Assembly: GCA_016219875.1 (NCBI GenBank)
Contig: JACRJZ010000015.1
Span: forward strand, 1 to 64,000
Length of the DNA: 64,000 bases
Direction: 5' to 3'
Origin: Verrucomicrobiota bacterium
Lineage (GTDB): Bacteria > Verrucomicrobiota > Verrucomicrobiia > Limisphaerales > JACRJZ01
The notes beneath the pieces were generated by a model. It was not told the DNA's origin, did no database searches, and saw only the letters and a list, made by a program, of their open reading frames with translations. Below, in pieces: positions 38,110 through 47,723 of this stretch (position 1 is the first letter of the stretch; every line of letters begins with the position of its first letter). Made by a program: the position numbers and the translations under genes.

Positions 38110-38858
38110 TCGAAGTCCGCCACCTCCAGAAAAGCTTTGGCCCGCACCGCGTGCTGGACGGCGTGGGCCTGTCCATCGGCCAAGGGGAGTCGGTGGTGAT
38201 CATTGGGCGGAGCGGCTGCGGCAAAAGCGTTTTGCTCAAGCACATCATCGGGCTGACCCAGCCCGACGCCGGAGAAATCTTCATCGAAGGCCAGAACATC
38301 GTCGGCATGGACGAGCGGCAGTTGCTCCACGTGCGGCAGAAGTTCGGCATGTTGTTCCAGAGCGCGGCGTTGTTCGACTCCATGACCGTGGCGGAGAACG
38401 TCGGTTTCGCCCTGCGCCGCGAGCGGAAATGGACCGACGCTGAGATCGCGCGAAAAGTGACCGAGGCGCTGGAGCTGGTGGAGTTGCGCGGCATTGAGGA
38501 GAAGAAGCCGTCTGAACTTTCCGGCGGCATGCGCAAACGCGTGGGCCTGGCCCGCGCCGTGATTTATCACCCGGAGATTGTGCTCTACGACGAGCCGACG
38601 ACGGGCCTGGATCCAGTGGTGTCCGACAGCATCGACCAGTTGATCATCCGCGTCTGCGAACGGCTCAAGGTGACGAGCGTGGTCGTGACGCACGACATGC
38701 GCAGCGCCCGCCGCGTGGGCCGGCGCATTTTCATGATGCATGGCGGGCGCATTCACGCTACCGGCACGCCGGAGGAAATCTTCGCTTCCACGGACCCGGT
38801 CGTGAAGCAATTCGTCGAAGGCGTGGCCGACCCGAAGGAGATTTCTTTTTCGACATGA
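38106..38858 (+). CDS. mlaF: ABC transporter ATP-binding protein (MlaF-like)
   Basis: GRSGCGKSVLLKHIIGL, LSGGMRKRVGLARAVIYHPEIVLYDEPTTGLDPV; GTG start overlaps mlaE stop. Confidence 0.93.
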   Translation: MIEVRHLQKSFGPHRVLDGVGLSIGQGESVVIIGRSGCGKSVLLKHIIGLTQPDAGEIFIEGQNIVGMDERQLLHVRQKFGMLFQSAALFDSMTVAENVGFALRRERKWTDAEIARKVTEALELVELRGIEEKKPSELSGGMRKRVGLARAVIYHPEIVLYDEPTTGLDPVVSDSIDQLIIRVCERLKVTSVVVTHDMRSARRVGRRIFMMHGGRIHATGTPEEIFASTDPVVKQFVEGVADPKEISFST

Positions 38859-39856
38859 GTATGAACCAAGCGCGTTTCCAGTCCCGCGTGGGCTTCTTTG
38901 TGGTGGTTTGCCTCGTCCTGACGGGGGCGCTGTTGCTGGCCTTCAGCAAGGGCGCCAGTCTCTTCACGCCCACCTACGCGGTGAAAATGCGGATCAGCAA
39001 CGTCAGCGGCCTCAAGGAGCGAAGCGCCGTGTTCCTCTCCGGCGTACAAGTGGGCACGGTGGTCGGCATCGAACTCGCGCCCGGCAACACCAACGTTTTC
39101 CTCCACCTCAAGATTTTCAAGAAGTACTCCATCCATCGCGACGCCGACTTCGTCATCGAGCAAATCGGCGTGCTGGGCGACCAGTTCGTGGCCATCTACC
39201 CGAAAGAGAACAAGGCCCCGCTGTTGCAGGACGGCGACGAAGTGCCGGGGCAGGAGCCGTTCAACCTCCAGGAGGCCGCGCGCTCAGCGGGCGACGTCCT
39301 CACGCGCGTAGGCCGGCTCACCGCCGACATCTCGGGGCTGGTGAACGACCTTCGCGAAGCCGTGACCAACGCCAAACAAGCGATCTTCCAGCCCGCCGTG
39401 CTCTCCAATGTCACGGTCAGCCTGGCCAACTTCCGCGAGGTGTCGGAGCACACACTGACCGCGGCTCGGCGCATCGAGTCGCTCGTGTCCACCAACAGCG
39501 CCCCGCTGGCCGAAGCCGTCAGCAACCTGGTCCGCTTTGCCGCAGACCTGAATAAAGTGGGCCGCGACCTGGACGACACCATCCTGACCAACCGCGCCGA
39601 CCTCCGCGCCGCGGTGCAGAACTTTGAAGACGCTTCCGCGTCGCTCAAGCAGATCACCGCCGACATCGACGCCGGCAAGGGCCTGGCCGGCGCGCTGCTG
39701 AAGGACCCACGATTGCCGGCGCAGTTTGCGCAGATCGCCGGCAACCTGGCCACGCTGAGCAGCAACCTGAACCGCTACGGCCTGCTCTACAAACCGCGTC
39801 CGCCCAAGCCGGCGGGCACCACCCCTCACATCTATCCCGGCAAGTCGCCGTTCTGA
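38855..39856 (+). CDS. MCE/MlaD family protein
   Basis: N-terminal TM, YAVKMRISNVSGLKERSAVFLSGVQVGTVVGIEL...IGVLGDQFVAIYP. Confidence 0.92.
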   Translation: MSMNQARFQSRVGFFVVVCLVLTGALLLAFSKGASLFTPTYAVKMRISNVSGLKERSAVFLSGVQVGTVVGIELAPGNTNVFLHLKIFKKYSIHRDADFVIEQIGVLGDQFVAIYPKENKAPLLQDGDEVPGQEPFNLQEAARSAGDVLTRVGRLTADISGLVNDLREAVTNAKQAIFQPAVLSNVTVSLANFREVSEHTLTAARRIESLVSTNSAPLAEAVSNLVRFAADLNKVGRDLDDTILTNRADLRAAVQNFEDASASLKQITADIDAGKGLAGALLKDPRLPAQFAQIAGNLATLSSNLNRYGLLYKPRPPKPAGTTPHIYPGKSPF

Positions 39857-39861
39857 ACACC

Positions 39862-40863
39862 ATGTCACTCTGGGTTGTCCGCATCTTCTTTCTGGGTCTC
39901 TGCGTCTTGGGCGGCTACGCCGTCAGCCAGGTCCACACCGGCCTGATCACACATTGGTGGCTGGGCCTCATCATCGGCTTCGGGCTGGGCAGCCTGCTCA
40001 TCGCACTCGACGAGATGCTGAAGGGCTTTTCGCTGCGCGCGTTCTCCGCCGCCACCTTTGGCCTGATCCTCGGCTCCGTCATCGCTTGGCTGATCGACAC
40101 CTCGCACTTGTTCGAGTGGGCCATGCCCGACGTGCGCTGGCTCATCCGCATCTGCCTGTTCGTGTCCTTTGGCTACATCGGCATCATCCTGGCCATGCGC
40201 AGCAACAAGGAGGATTTCTCCCTCATCATTCCCTACGTGCGCTTCGCCTCGCAGAACAAGCCGGAGAACCCGCTCGTGCTTGACACCAGCGCGATCATCG
40301 ACGGCCGCGTCGCGGACCTGATCGAAGCGAACTTCCTCGAGGGCCTGATCGTGGTGCCACGCTTCGTGCTGCGCGAGCTTCAGGCCATCGCCGACTCGCC
40401 CGACCCCATCCGCCGTGCGCGCGGCCGGCGCGGGCTGGAGGTGATCAACCGTATGCAACGCAACACGCGCAACGAAGTCAAAATCCACGAGGTCGATTAC
40501 CCGGACGAGAAGGAAGTCGATGCCAAGCTCGTGCGCCTGACAAAAACCTTGCGGGCGAAGCTCTACACCACCGACTTCAACCTGGGCAAGATCGCCGAGA
40601 TCCAGTCCGTGCCGTACGTGAACTTGAACGAACTGGCCACGAAGATGAAGCCGGCCATCCTGCCGGGCGAAGTAATGAACCTCCGGCTCGTGCGGGAAGG
40701 CAAGGAGAAAGGCCAAGGTGTCGGTTACCTGAGCGACGGAACCATGGTGGTGGTGAACCAGGCCCAAAGCCTCATCGGTCAACAGGCGCAAGTCCAGGTG
40801 ACGAGCTTGGTGCAAACCGGCGCCGGCGTGATCGTGTTCGCGGAAGTAAAGAGCAACGCGTGA
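39862..40863 (+). CDS. PIN/TRAM domain membrane protein (YacL-like)
   Basis: N-terminal TMs; LVLDTSAIIDGRVADLIEANFLEGLIVVPRFVLRELQAIADSPDPIRRARGRRGLEV; C-terminal TRAM domain. Confidence 0.92.
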   Translation: MSLWVVRIFFLGLCVLGGYAVSQVHTGLITHWWLGLIIGFGLGSLLIALDEMLKGFSLRAFSAATFGLILGSVIAWLIDTSHLFEWAMPDVRWLIRICLFVSFGYIGIILAMRSNKEDFSLIIPYVRFASQNKPENPLVLDTSAIIDGRVADLIEANFLEGLIVVPRFVLRELQAIADSPDPIRRARGRRGLEVINRMQRNTRNEVKIHEVDYPDEKEVDAKLVRLTKTLRAKLYTTDFNLGKIAEIQSVPYVNLNELATKMKPAILPGEVMNLRLVREGKEKGQGVGYLSDGTMVVVNQAQSLIGQQAQVQVTSLVQTGAGVIVFAEVKSNA

Positions 40864-40923
40864 GGCCGAAGACCGGCGCCCTTTTCCTGCTGGCGCTTGG
40901 CCAGGGCCGGTTGGCCGTCGGTG

Positions 40924-40958
40924 GATTGGCTATCGGCGATTGACCGTTGGCGATTGGC
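40924..40958. repeat. Heptamer array GATTGGC
   Basis: GATTGGC TATCGGC GATTGAC CGTTGGC GATTGGC; contains rluA stop. Confidence 0.8.
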
Positions 40959-41781
40959 CTCGTGCCACGGCGAAGCCCGCCCTTGGAATCACTCTCTCCT
41001 GAAATCCAAACTTCCGCAGGAACGCCGCACAGGGCGCTTCGATCCTCACCCATCGCCGCGTGAACGGGTCCGGGTAGGCAAGTCCCACTGCGCGCAACGC
41101 CAGCGCCAAGTCACGCCGCAGAATTCGCTCCTTTGGCCTTTGATCTTCTGCCGCCCCTGACCGCCGATCTCTGACCTCTGACTTTTGACCGCTGACTTCT
41201 GCATACAGCCCGTCACCCAGAATCGGATGCCCGCTGGCCGCCAGATGCACCCGGAGTTGATGCATGCGCCCCGTCTCTGGTTGGGCCAGCACCAGCGCCG
41301 TGTCCTGGCTCGCCTCGAGCACTTGAAACTGCGTCAGCGCCGCGCGCGATTCCAGGCCATTGACCGTCATCCGCCCCGGCTGCCGCGGATCACGGCCGAT
41401 CTTCAGCGCACAGTCCCATGCCTGCTCGCGCGGCACGCCCTGGACCACGGCGAGGTAGGACTTCTTCACCTGCCGCGTCTCAAAGAGCTGACCCAGCGCC
41501 CGCAGCGCGCCCTGGCTTTTCGCCAGGAGCAGCACCCCGCTCGTGTCCGCATCGAGCCGGTGAACGAAACGGAGGAACCGCAAGTTGCGGCACCGCGCCC
41601 AGAACGCGCCGCTGCGCAACGACGACTCCAGCGCCAGTTGCAGGTTCCACGGCGTGCGGTCCCAGGCGTTCGGCGCCAGCATCCAGCCGACGGGCTTGTC
41701 GATGGCCAGCACCGCGCGGTCTTCGTAGAGAATCAGGAGGCGCGTGCCGTCGCCTAACTGGATGTCGCTTGTCTTGGCCAT
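40930..41781 (-). CDS. RluA family pseudouridine synthase
   Basis: FVHRLDADTSGVLLLAKSQGALRAL; GRMHQLRVHLAASGHPILGDGLYA. Confidence 0.92.
   Translation of the reverse strand: MAKTSDIQLGDGTRLLILYEDRAVLAIDKPVGWMLAPNAWDRTPWNLQLALESSLRSGAFWARCRNLRFLRFVHRLDADTSGVLLLAKSQGALRALGQLFETRQVKKSYLAVVQGVPREQAWDCALKIGRDPRQPGRMTVNGLESRAALTQFQVLEASQDTALVLAQPETGRMHQLRVHLAASGHPILGDGLYAEVSGQKSEVRDRRSGAAEDQRPKERILRRDLALALRAVGLAYPDPFTRRWVRIEAPCAAFLRKFGFQERVIPRAGFAVARGQSPTVNRR
41170..41197. repeat. Heptamer array TCTGACC inside the rluA-family gene
   Basis: TCTGACC TCTGACT TTTGACC GCTGACT. Confidence 0.8.
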
Positions 41782-41801
41782 TGGGGCTTGGAGTGGTGGT
41801 T

Positions 41802-41879
41802 ACGTTTTGTGTTTTACGTCTTGCGTCTCACGTCTTCCGCTCTCCGTAAAACGTAAAACGTAAAGCGTAAATGCGTGAA
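41802..41879. repeat. Inverted heptamer array ACGTTTT/CGTAAAA
   Basis: ACGTTTT GTGTTTT ACGTCTT GCGTCTC ACGTCTT (41802-41836) versus CGTAAAA CGTAAAA CGTAAAG CGTAAAT GCGTGAA (41845-41879). Confidence 0.9.
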
Positions 41880-42296
41880 TCAACTCCCTGCCCCACTGTC
41901 CAGGAAGCTCTGCAACAAGATCGCCGCGGCCATCGCGTCCACCTTTTCCTTGCGTTTCTCGCGGCGGACGTTGCCCTGGATCATCATGCGGTTGGCCTGG
42001 GCGGAGGTCAGCCGCTCATCCCAGGTGCGGATCGGTGGGGTCACGGTTTCCTTCAGCCGCGCCACAAACTCGCGCACTTTCTCCGCGGCCGGGCCGTAGC
42101 TCCCGTCCATGTTGCGCGGCATGCCCACGAGGATCAGTTCCGCCTCTTTCTCGCGAAGGATTTGCTGGAGCCGCGCCAGGAAAGCGTCGAACGGCTCCGC
42201 CGGGATGTACTCCAAGGGCGAGGCGATGATCTTCAGTTCATCGCTGACGGCGACGCCAACGCGAACGGTCCCGTGGTCAAGGGCAAGGATGCGCAT
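41880..42296 (-). CDS. ruvX: Putative pre-16S rRNA nuclease / Holliday junction resolvase-like
   Basis: MRILALDHGTVRVGVAVSDELKIIASPLEYI; LILVGMPRNMDGSYGPAAEKVREF; TWDERLTSAQANRMM. Confidence 0.9.
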   Translation of the reverse strand: MRILALDHGTVRVGVAVSDELKIIASPLEYIPAEPFDAFLARLQQILREKEAELILVGMPRNMDGSYGPAAEKVREFVARLKETVTPPIRTWDERLTSAQANRMMIQGNVRREKRKEKVDAMAAAILLQSFLDSGAGS

Positions 42297-42365
42297 GGCT
42301 CATTTTCCCTGTCAGAATTGCGCCGTCGAGTCGCTTTCGTGCTGAGGTCGCCTGGCCCGCCGCCT

Positions 42366-42584
42366 TCACTCACGACTGGGCAACGGGCCGATTTCGCGCA
42401 ATGAGGCGATATGGACCGGATCAAGGATGTCCACAAAGCCCTGTTCGTCTGCGACCACAACGCTGCGCCGGGTGATCATGATAAACTCTTTGTGCGGCAC
42501 GGGAAATTCGCGTCCATCCGACGTGCGAATCGCAAACGGGCGAAAGCCGTTTGTCAGTTTCCGTTGAATGTCGGCCAAGTCCAT
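42366..42584 (-). CDS. Small hypothetical protein
   Basis: MDLADIQRKLTNGFRPFAIRTSDGREFPVPHKEFIMITRRSVVVADEQGFVDILDPVHIASLREI. Confidence 0.6.
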   Translation of the reverse strand: MDLADIQRKLTNGFRPFAIRTSDGREFPVPHKEFIMITRRSVVVADEQGFVDILDPVHIASLREIGPLPSRE

Positions 42585-42618
42585 ACGCACCGGAGTTTCT
42601 TTCTGGAGCCGCGCTGAG

Positions 42619-43194
42619 TCAAGGCCGCTCGCCGCCCACCCGCAATAACGATGCAACATCGACCTTCACATCGGGGAAAGCCTGTGGCTCCGCTTGGTCA
42701 CCTTCGCGCAACTCCAGCTTGAAAGCGTAGCCGAGGTAGTGCGGTTCACGGTACACCTCCACCTTTCGTTCAGGCAGGTTGACGATCCAGACTTCCGGGA
42801 TGCCGGCGCGGCCGTAGGCGGGAAGTTTCCGGCTGCGGTCGTAGGTGAGCGTGGTGTCGGCCACTTCAATGAGGAGGAAAACGTCGTCCGGCCCAGGATG
42901 ACGCCGGGTGTAGTCGTCAAGCGCGGGCTTGACCAGCATGAGGTCGGATTGCGGCTCGGAGTGTTCGCTCAACCGCACGGGATTCTGGGCGGCGACAAGC
43001 CAGCGGCCCTTGGATGGAACGTTGAAAAGACGGTTCAGCCGGTTGGTCGTGCCGGCGTGGAACGGTCCAATGGGCATCATATCGACGATCTCCCCGTCCA
43101 GCAGTTCAACCCGCGCTTCGGGTTTGAGCACGCCGGTTTCAGCCATCCGGTAATAGTCTTCCACGGTGAAGCGGTGTGTCGTCAGCACTGACAT
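42619..43194 (-). CDS. Uma2 family endonuclease-like protein (DUF820)
   Basis: FTVEDYYRMAETGVLKPEARVELLDGEIVDMMPIGPFHAGTTNRLNRLF; VFLLIEVADTTLTYDRSRKLPAYGRAGIPEVWIVNL. Confidence 0.93.
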   Translation of the reverse strand: MSVLTTHRFTVEDYYRMAETGVLKPEARVELLDGEIVDMMPIGPFHAGTTNRLNRLFNVPSKGRWLVAAQNPVRLSEHSEPQSDLMLVKPALDDYTRRHPGPDDVFLLIEVADTTLTYDRSRKLPAYGRAGIPEVWIVNLPERKVEVYREPHYLGYAFKLELREGDQAEPQAFPDVKVDVASLLRVGGERP

Positions 43195-43250
43195 GGTTGA
43201 ACTCTACGTACGCTGCTGGCTTTCCGCAAGAATGACGTTTGCGTCCGCGC

Positions 43251-43418
43251 CTCACAGTCCCTTCATCACCTTCGCCGCCGCTCGCACCGTCTGCTCGATG
43301 TCCGCCGCCGAGTGCGCGGTGGAGACAAAGCCAGCCTCGAATTGCGACGGGGCGAGATAGACGCCTTCTTCCAGCAGCCCGTAGAAATACTTCTTGAACC
43401 GCTCGCGTCCGCTTGGAG
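43251..43418 (-). pseudogene. 3'-terminal fragment of hemL (duplicate of the end of 44678..45964)
   Basis: Near-identical over ~160 bp to 44677-44840, including the stop codon region. Confidence 0.85.
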
Positions 43419-43485
43419 GGCCTCAATGGCCAGACTACGAAGTTGAAACTCCTCCTTAACAGCCATCCCGTCGTCGGGTGCGAAG

Positions 43486-44559
43486 TTAACGCACCCGGAG
43501 GCGAAGGAAGCGCATCTCACCGGGCGGCACCGGCGGCAGAATGACCGCGTTGGTCCCTGGTGGAGTGGCCACGGGTTCCCATGAACCCGTCACCAGGTTG
43601 GTGGCCATTTCAAGGCCCAGGCAAGGCATCGAATCCGGCCAAGCCACTTTCACTCCTCCGGCGCAGCGCTCGACTGCCAAAATCGGGGCCGGATTCGCCT
43701 CCAGCCAAAGATCATCAATCCCTACCAAAGACCGCGGATCGCTAGGCCACCATTCCAGGATGGCAATCGGCTGCGCGGCGCGGAGGCTCATCGACTGCGA
43801 GAAGTGATAGGGCACTGTGGTTGGCTTGGAGGTGACAGAGGCGATGACGTTACTCTGGCTGTCCTTGGCCAGCATGGAGATGTACTGGCCGATTCCCGCT
43901 GTGACTTTCACGGTCGCTCCATACGCCGGACGCTGGAGCCGGGCAAACAAGTTGAAGCCTGTCGGATAAGTGCATACTCCGGAATCGAGCCAATGATCTC
44001 CACTCGTTGATGCAAGCCCAACAGCACTTCGCCCCGCGTACATGCCAAACTCCACCCCGCATTCTTCGTATGCCAGCAAATGAGCCAGCGGAGCGTCCGT
44101 GCCAGGAATGTGATCGAAATCAAGCAACAGATCCCCCAACACCACTGGGCTGTCGAGGACCGTAAACGACACGGGGCCAGCGCTTCCATATCCAATAACC
44201 TCCCCGGTTACTGAGTGAACTCCCGGCGGCAGCCGGTATTCACCCCAACTGTGCTGGATCGACCACGTGTAGCTGCCGTAGCCCGGGATGGTGACCGAAG
44301 TATTCATCATGTACGCCCCATCGGGCAGCCAATAAAAATGATCAATGCTGTAGAGCGCCTGCGAAGAGTCCGAAAACTCCAGAACCACCTCGGTGGGGGC
44401 TGTGTTGGTGGCGGTAATCAAGACATTCAGCACTTCCCCCGGATAGTAGGCGGTTTTGTCGGTGGCAACCTGGAACTGGACTGCTGAACCAGTGGCGACA
44501 GCCAGCAGCGATGTGATCAACGCCCCCATTCCTGCGCCCCATGACGTTCGCGAGTTCAT
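43486..44559 (-). CDS. Secreted hypothetical protein with BsuPI-like N-terminal region
   Basis: Signal peptide; FQVATDKTAYYPGEVLNVLITATNTAPTEVVLEFSDSSQALYSI; long beta-rich body. Confidence 0.55.
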   Translation of the reverse strand: MNSRTSWGAGMGALITSLLAVATGSAVQFQVATDKTAYYPGEVLNVLITATNTAPTEVVLEFSDSSQALYSIDHFYWLPDGAYMMNTSVTIPGYGSYTWSIQHSWGEYRLPPGVHSVTGEVIGYGSAGPVSFTVLDSPVVLGDLLLDFDHIPGTDAPLAHLLAYEECGVEFGMYAGRSAVGLASTSGDHWLDSGVCTYPTGFNLFARLQRPAYGATVKVTAGIGQYISMLAKDSQSNVIASVTSKPTTVPYHFSQSMSLRAAQPIAILEWWPSDPRSLVGIDDLWLEANPAPILAVERCAGGVKVAWPDSMPCLGLEMATNLVTGSWEPVATPPGTNAVILPPVPPGEMRFLRLRVR

Positions 44560-44677
44560 ATTCTTTCTTCACGCTCCGCTGTTCACGGAGCATCGCCTTT
44601 CCATCAGGTCTATTGCCGATGAGCCTCTGCCGTTTCCGTCGGAAGTCAAGCTCTAGTCTTGGCGGATTCTCGGCTTC

Positions 44678-45964
44678 TCACAGCCCCTGCATCGCCTTCC
44701 CCGCCGCCCGCACCGTCTGCTCGATGTCCGCCGCCGAGTGCGCGGTGGAGATAAAGCCAGCCTCGAATTGCGACGGGGCGAGATAGACGCCTGCTTCCAG
44801 CATCCCGTGGAAGTACTTCTTGAATCGCTCGCGGTCGCTCTTCATCGCGCCGGCCAGGCTGTGGACTGGCTCGCTGGTGAAATAGCCGCAGAACATCGAA
44901 CCGCAGCGGTTGAACTGGACCGGCACGCCGGCGGACTTGGCGGCGTCTTTCATTCCGGCTTCGAGGGCCGCGCCGAGTTCCTCCAGGCGGGCGTAGGTGC
45001 GGCCGGCCTTGAGTTCCTCCAACGCGGCAAGGCCCGCCGCCATCGCCAGCGGATTGCCGCTCAGCGTGCCGGCTTGATACACCGGGCCAAGCGGCGCGAG
45101 GTAGTCCATGATGTCCGCGCGTCCCCCGAAAGCGCCGACTGGCAGGCCGCCGCCAATGATCTTGCCGAAGCAAGTCAGGTCGGGCTTGATGCCGAATCGT
45201 TCCTGCGCGCCGCCGGGCGCGAGGCGGAAGCCGGTCATCACTTCGTCAAAGATCAGCACCGCGCCTTCCTCGCGGGTGATTTCGCGCAGGAACTCCAAGT
45301 AACCCGGCTTCGGCAAATAGAGGCCCGCGTTGCCGGGCACCGGCTCCAGGATCACCGCCGCGATCTGGTCTGAGTTGGCCAGGAACGCCGCTTTCACGGC
45401 CTCGACGTCATTGAACGGCAGCACCAGCGTGTGCTTGGCGGTGTCCGCCGGCACGCCCGCGCTGTCGGGGTTGCCGAACGTGAGCGCGCCGGAGCCGGCC
45501 TTCACGAGCAGGCAGTCGGCATGGCCGTGATAGCAGCCGTCGAACTTGATGAACTTGTCGCGCTTCGTGAAACCGCGCGCCAAACGGATGGCGGACATGC
45601 AAGCCTCGGTGCCGGAGTTGCACAGGCGCACCTTCTCCACGCTGGGCACGAGGCCGCAGATGAGCTTCGCCATCGTGACCTCGTGCGGATTCGGAATGCC
45701 GAAGCTGGTGCCGTGCTCGGCGGCGGCTTTGACGGCCTCGATGATTTTCGGAAAAGCGTGGCCGTGGATGGCCGGCCCCCAGGTGCAGACGTAGTCGATG
45801 TAGTCGTTGCCGTCCACGTCCCAGACGCGGGCGCCTTTGGCCCGTTGAACGAAGAAAGGCTGGCCGCCCACGGCGCGGAAGGCGCGGACGGGCGAGTTCA
45901 CGCCGCCGGGAATGAACCGCAGGGCCTCGGCAAACAGCGCTTCGGATTTGGCTCGCGAAATCAT
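44678..45964 (-). CDS. hemL: Glutamate-1-semialdehyde 2,1-aminomutase
   Basis: [101 protein letters not shown]. Confidence 0.97.
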   Translation of the reverse strand: MISRAKSEALFAEALRFIPGGVNSPVRAFRAVGGQPFFVQRAKGARVWDVDGNDYIDYVCTWGPAIHGHAFPKIIEAVKAAAEHGTSFGIPNPHEVTMAKLICGLVPSVEKVRLCNSGTEACMSAIRLARGFTKRDKFIKFDGCYHGHADCLLVKAGSGALTFGNPDSAGVPADTAKHTLVLPFNDVEAVKAAFLANSDQIAAVILEPVPGNAGLYLPKPGYLEFLREITREEGAVLIFDEVMTGFRLAPGGAQERFGIKPDLTCFGKIIGGGLPVGAFGGRADIMDYLAPLGPVYQAGTLSGNPLAMAAGLAALEELKAGRTYARLEELGAALEAGMKDAAKSAGVPVQFNRCGSMFCGYFTSEPVHSLAGAMKSDRERFKKYFHGMLEAGVYLAPSQFEAGFISTAHSAADIEQTVRAAGKAMQGL

Positions 45965-46010
45965 GGCAGGAACATACTGGGGCAGCCGCTGAACGCACGC
46001 GGATTCCGTC

Positions 46011-46059
46011 GGATTCAGGGAGGACTCGGGTCGCTTTCCTCCGATTCCTCCCTGAATCC
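46011..46059. repeat. GGATTCAGGGAGGA/TCCTCCCTGAATCC inverted repeat
   Basis: 14-nt perfect arms at 46011-46024 and 46046-46059; same sequence as 30388-30436. Confidence 0.8.
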
Positions 46060-46093
46060 ACTGGTCTCCCTGGAATCCGCTGCGGCTGGGGTC

Positions 46094-46720
46094 TTACTCC
46101 TTCTTCTTGTCCGGCCGCGTGAAGACTTTCTTGGGGATGAACGACGCTTCCAACTTTTTGGCTTCGGCGATCTGCTGCGGGTTCATCGAGAGTTCGAGCT
46201 TCTTGGCGCCTTTGGCCGCCTTGCCTTCGCCTTCGGCCGCGGCGAGCGTCAGCCACTTGTGCGCCTCGACGTAGTTGGTGGTGACGCCCTGGCCCTTCCA
46301 GAGCATGAAGCCCAATTCCTCCATCGCGTTGCCGTTGCCTTGCTCGGACGCCTTAAGCAGCCACTTCGCGGCCTCGGCCTCGTCCTTCGCCACGCCGTGG
46401 CCTTCGCGGTAACTGAGTGCGAGTTGGTACTGCGCCTTGGCGTGGCCGGCCTCGGAGGCTTTGCGGAACCAGACCGCGGCGTTCGTGAAATTCTGCGCCA
46501 CTTCCACACCGTCGCGGAACTTCTTGCCCAGGGCGAACTTGTCGTGCGCGTCTCCCTTGTCCGCGGCCTGCTCCCACTCTTTGATCTGGTCCTTGGTCAA
46601 TTGCGGTGGGCCGGAACCTGTTTGCTTGTCCTTGCCGGCCTCGCACGCTGTCAAACCGAGGGTGAGAACCAAACAGGCCAGGATCGCGGCAAACCAAGAA
46701 CGCTTCGATGCGCTATTCAT
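46094..46720 (-). CDS. Sel1-like repeat (SEL1/TPR) lipoprotein
   Basis: ACLVLTLGLTACEA; AVWFRKASEAGHAKAQYQLALSYREGHGVAKDEAEAAKWLLKASEQGN. Confidence 0.88.
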   Translation of the reverse strand: MNSASKRSWFAAILACLVLTLGLTACEAGKDKQTGSGPPQLTKDQIKEWEQAADKGDAHDKFALGKKFRDGVEVAQNFTNAAVWFRKASEAGHAKAQYQLALSYREGHGVAKDEAEAAKWLLKASEQGNGNAMEELGFMLWKGQGVTTNYVEAHKWLTLAAAEGEGKAAKGAKKLELSMNPQQIAEAKKLEASFIPKKVFTRPDKKKE

Positions 46721-46843
46721 GCGGCGAAAATAAGCCACACCGGGAGTGGTTTTCCAAGACATTCCTCCAACCGGAGAACTCTGGTTCATGAGGGCACTCC
46801 TCCGTTGCGACGAAGCGCAGTGGTGGACAATGCGGCCCAGCCG

Positions 46844-47680
46844 TCAAGCCCTTTGCCTCCACAACGCCTCCCACCCGTCGCCGCGGGCGGGACGCGGTGG
46901 CAGCACCACGTCGGCGTAGAGAACAGTTTCAGAAGATTCTCCGTACGGCCCCATCAGAACCGGCTTCCCATCCGGCCCGACCAGCAGCGAGCAGCCGATG
47001 CACTTGCGGCCCGCCCACGGCCCGGCTGTGATCGGCCCCACATTGCTCACGCCGGCAATCCAGAGGCGGAAATCGCGCGCGACCGGTCCGTAGTTAGCGA
47101 GCCAGAGTTGGCCGTACGGCTCGCGGGTGTTGTCGTGATCGGCCGGTACCGCCCAGGCGGACGGCGACAGGATGAGGCCCGCTCCCATCAGGCCGAGCGC
47201 TCGCCCGACCACCTGGCCGCGCGCAAATCCATCGGCGCAGATCATCACGCCGATGGTGCCCAAGGGCGTGTGTGCCACGCTCAAGCGGTCGCCTTGCGAG
47301 TAATAGGCGTGGCCGATTTCGAGTTCGTTCAACTTGCGATGAAGCAGACGCAGTCCGCCATCGGGGCCAAGGAGAACGGCGGAGTTGAACGTCTGATCGC
47401 CCGCTCGTTCCACCAGCCCGGCGCAGACAAAGACCTTGTGGGCCTGTGCGGCGAGGCCCAGGCGCGAGCAGGATTCCCCGTCAGGAATGACCTCGGCCTC
47501 AGTGGCCGCCGAAGGATGGGTCCAGCCGAGGTTGAGGGCTTCGGGCAGAACGACGACCTGAGCGCCGCCACGCGCGGCCTCGGCAATGCGTTGTTCCGCG
47601 CGCTGAAGGTTTGCCGCCTTGCGTCCGCCTTCCACGAGCATTTGGACCAGCGCAAGTTTGAAACTGATTGGATGGTTCAT
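46844..47680 (-). CDS. Carbon-nitrogen hydrolase family protein
   Basis: KLALVQMLVEGGRKAANLQRAEQRIAEAARGGAQVVVLPEALNLGW; IGVMICADGF. Confidence 0.9.
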   Translation of the reverse strand: MNHPISFKLALVQMLVEGGRKAANLQRAEQRIAEAARGGAQVVVLPEALNLGWTHPSAATEAEVIPDGESCSRLGLAAQAHKVFVCAGLVERAGDQTFNSAVLLGPDGGLRLLHRKLNELEIGHAYYSQGDRLSVAHTPLGTIGVMICADGFARGQVVGRALGLMGAGLILSPSAWAVPADHDNTREPYGQLWLANYGPVARDFRLWIAGVSNVGPITAGPWAGRKCIGCSLLVGPDGKPVLMGPYGESSETVLYADVVLPPRPARGDGWEALWRQRA

Positions 47681-47723
47681 CCGGTGACTACGGATTGAGA
47701 CGAGCTGGAAGTTCTGTCCCCCT

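Noticed and set aside
45431-47698. 755-aa plus-strand ORF
   Set aside because: Spans the antisense of hemL, Sel1 and carbon-nitrogen hydrolase genes; no coherent domain.
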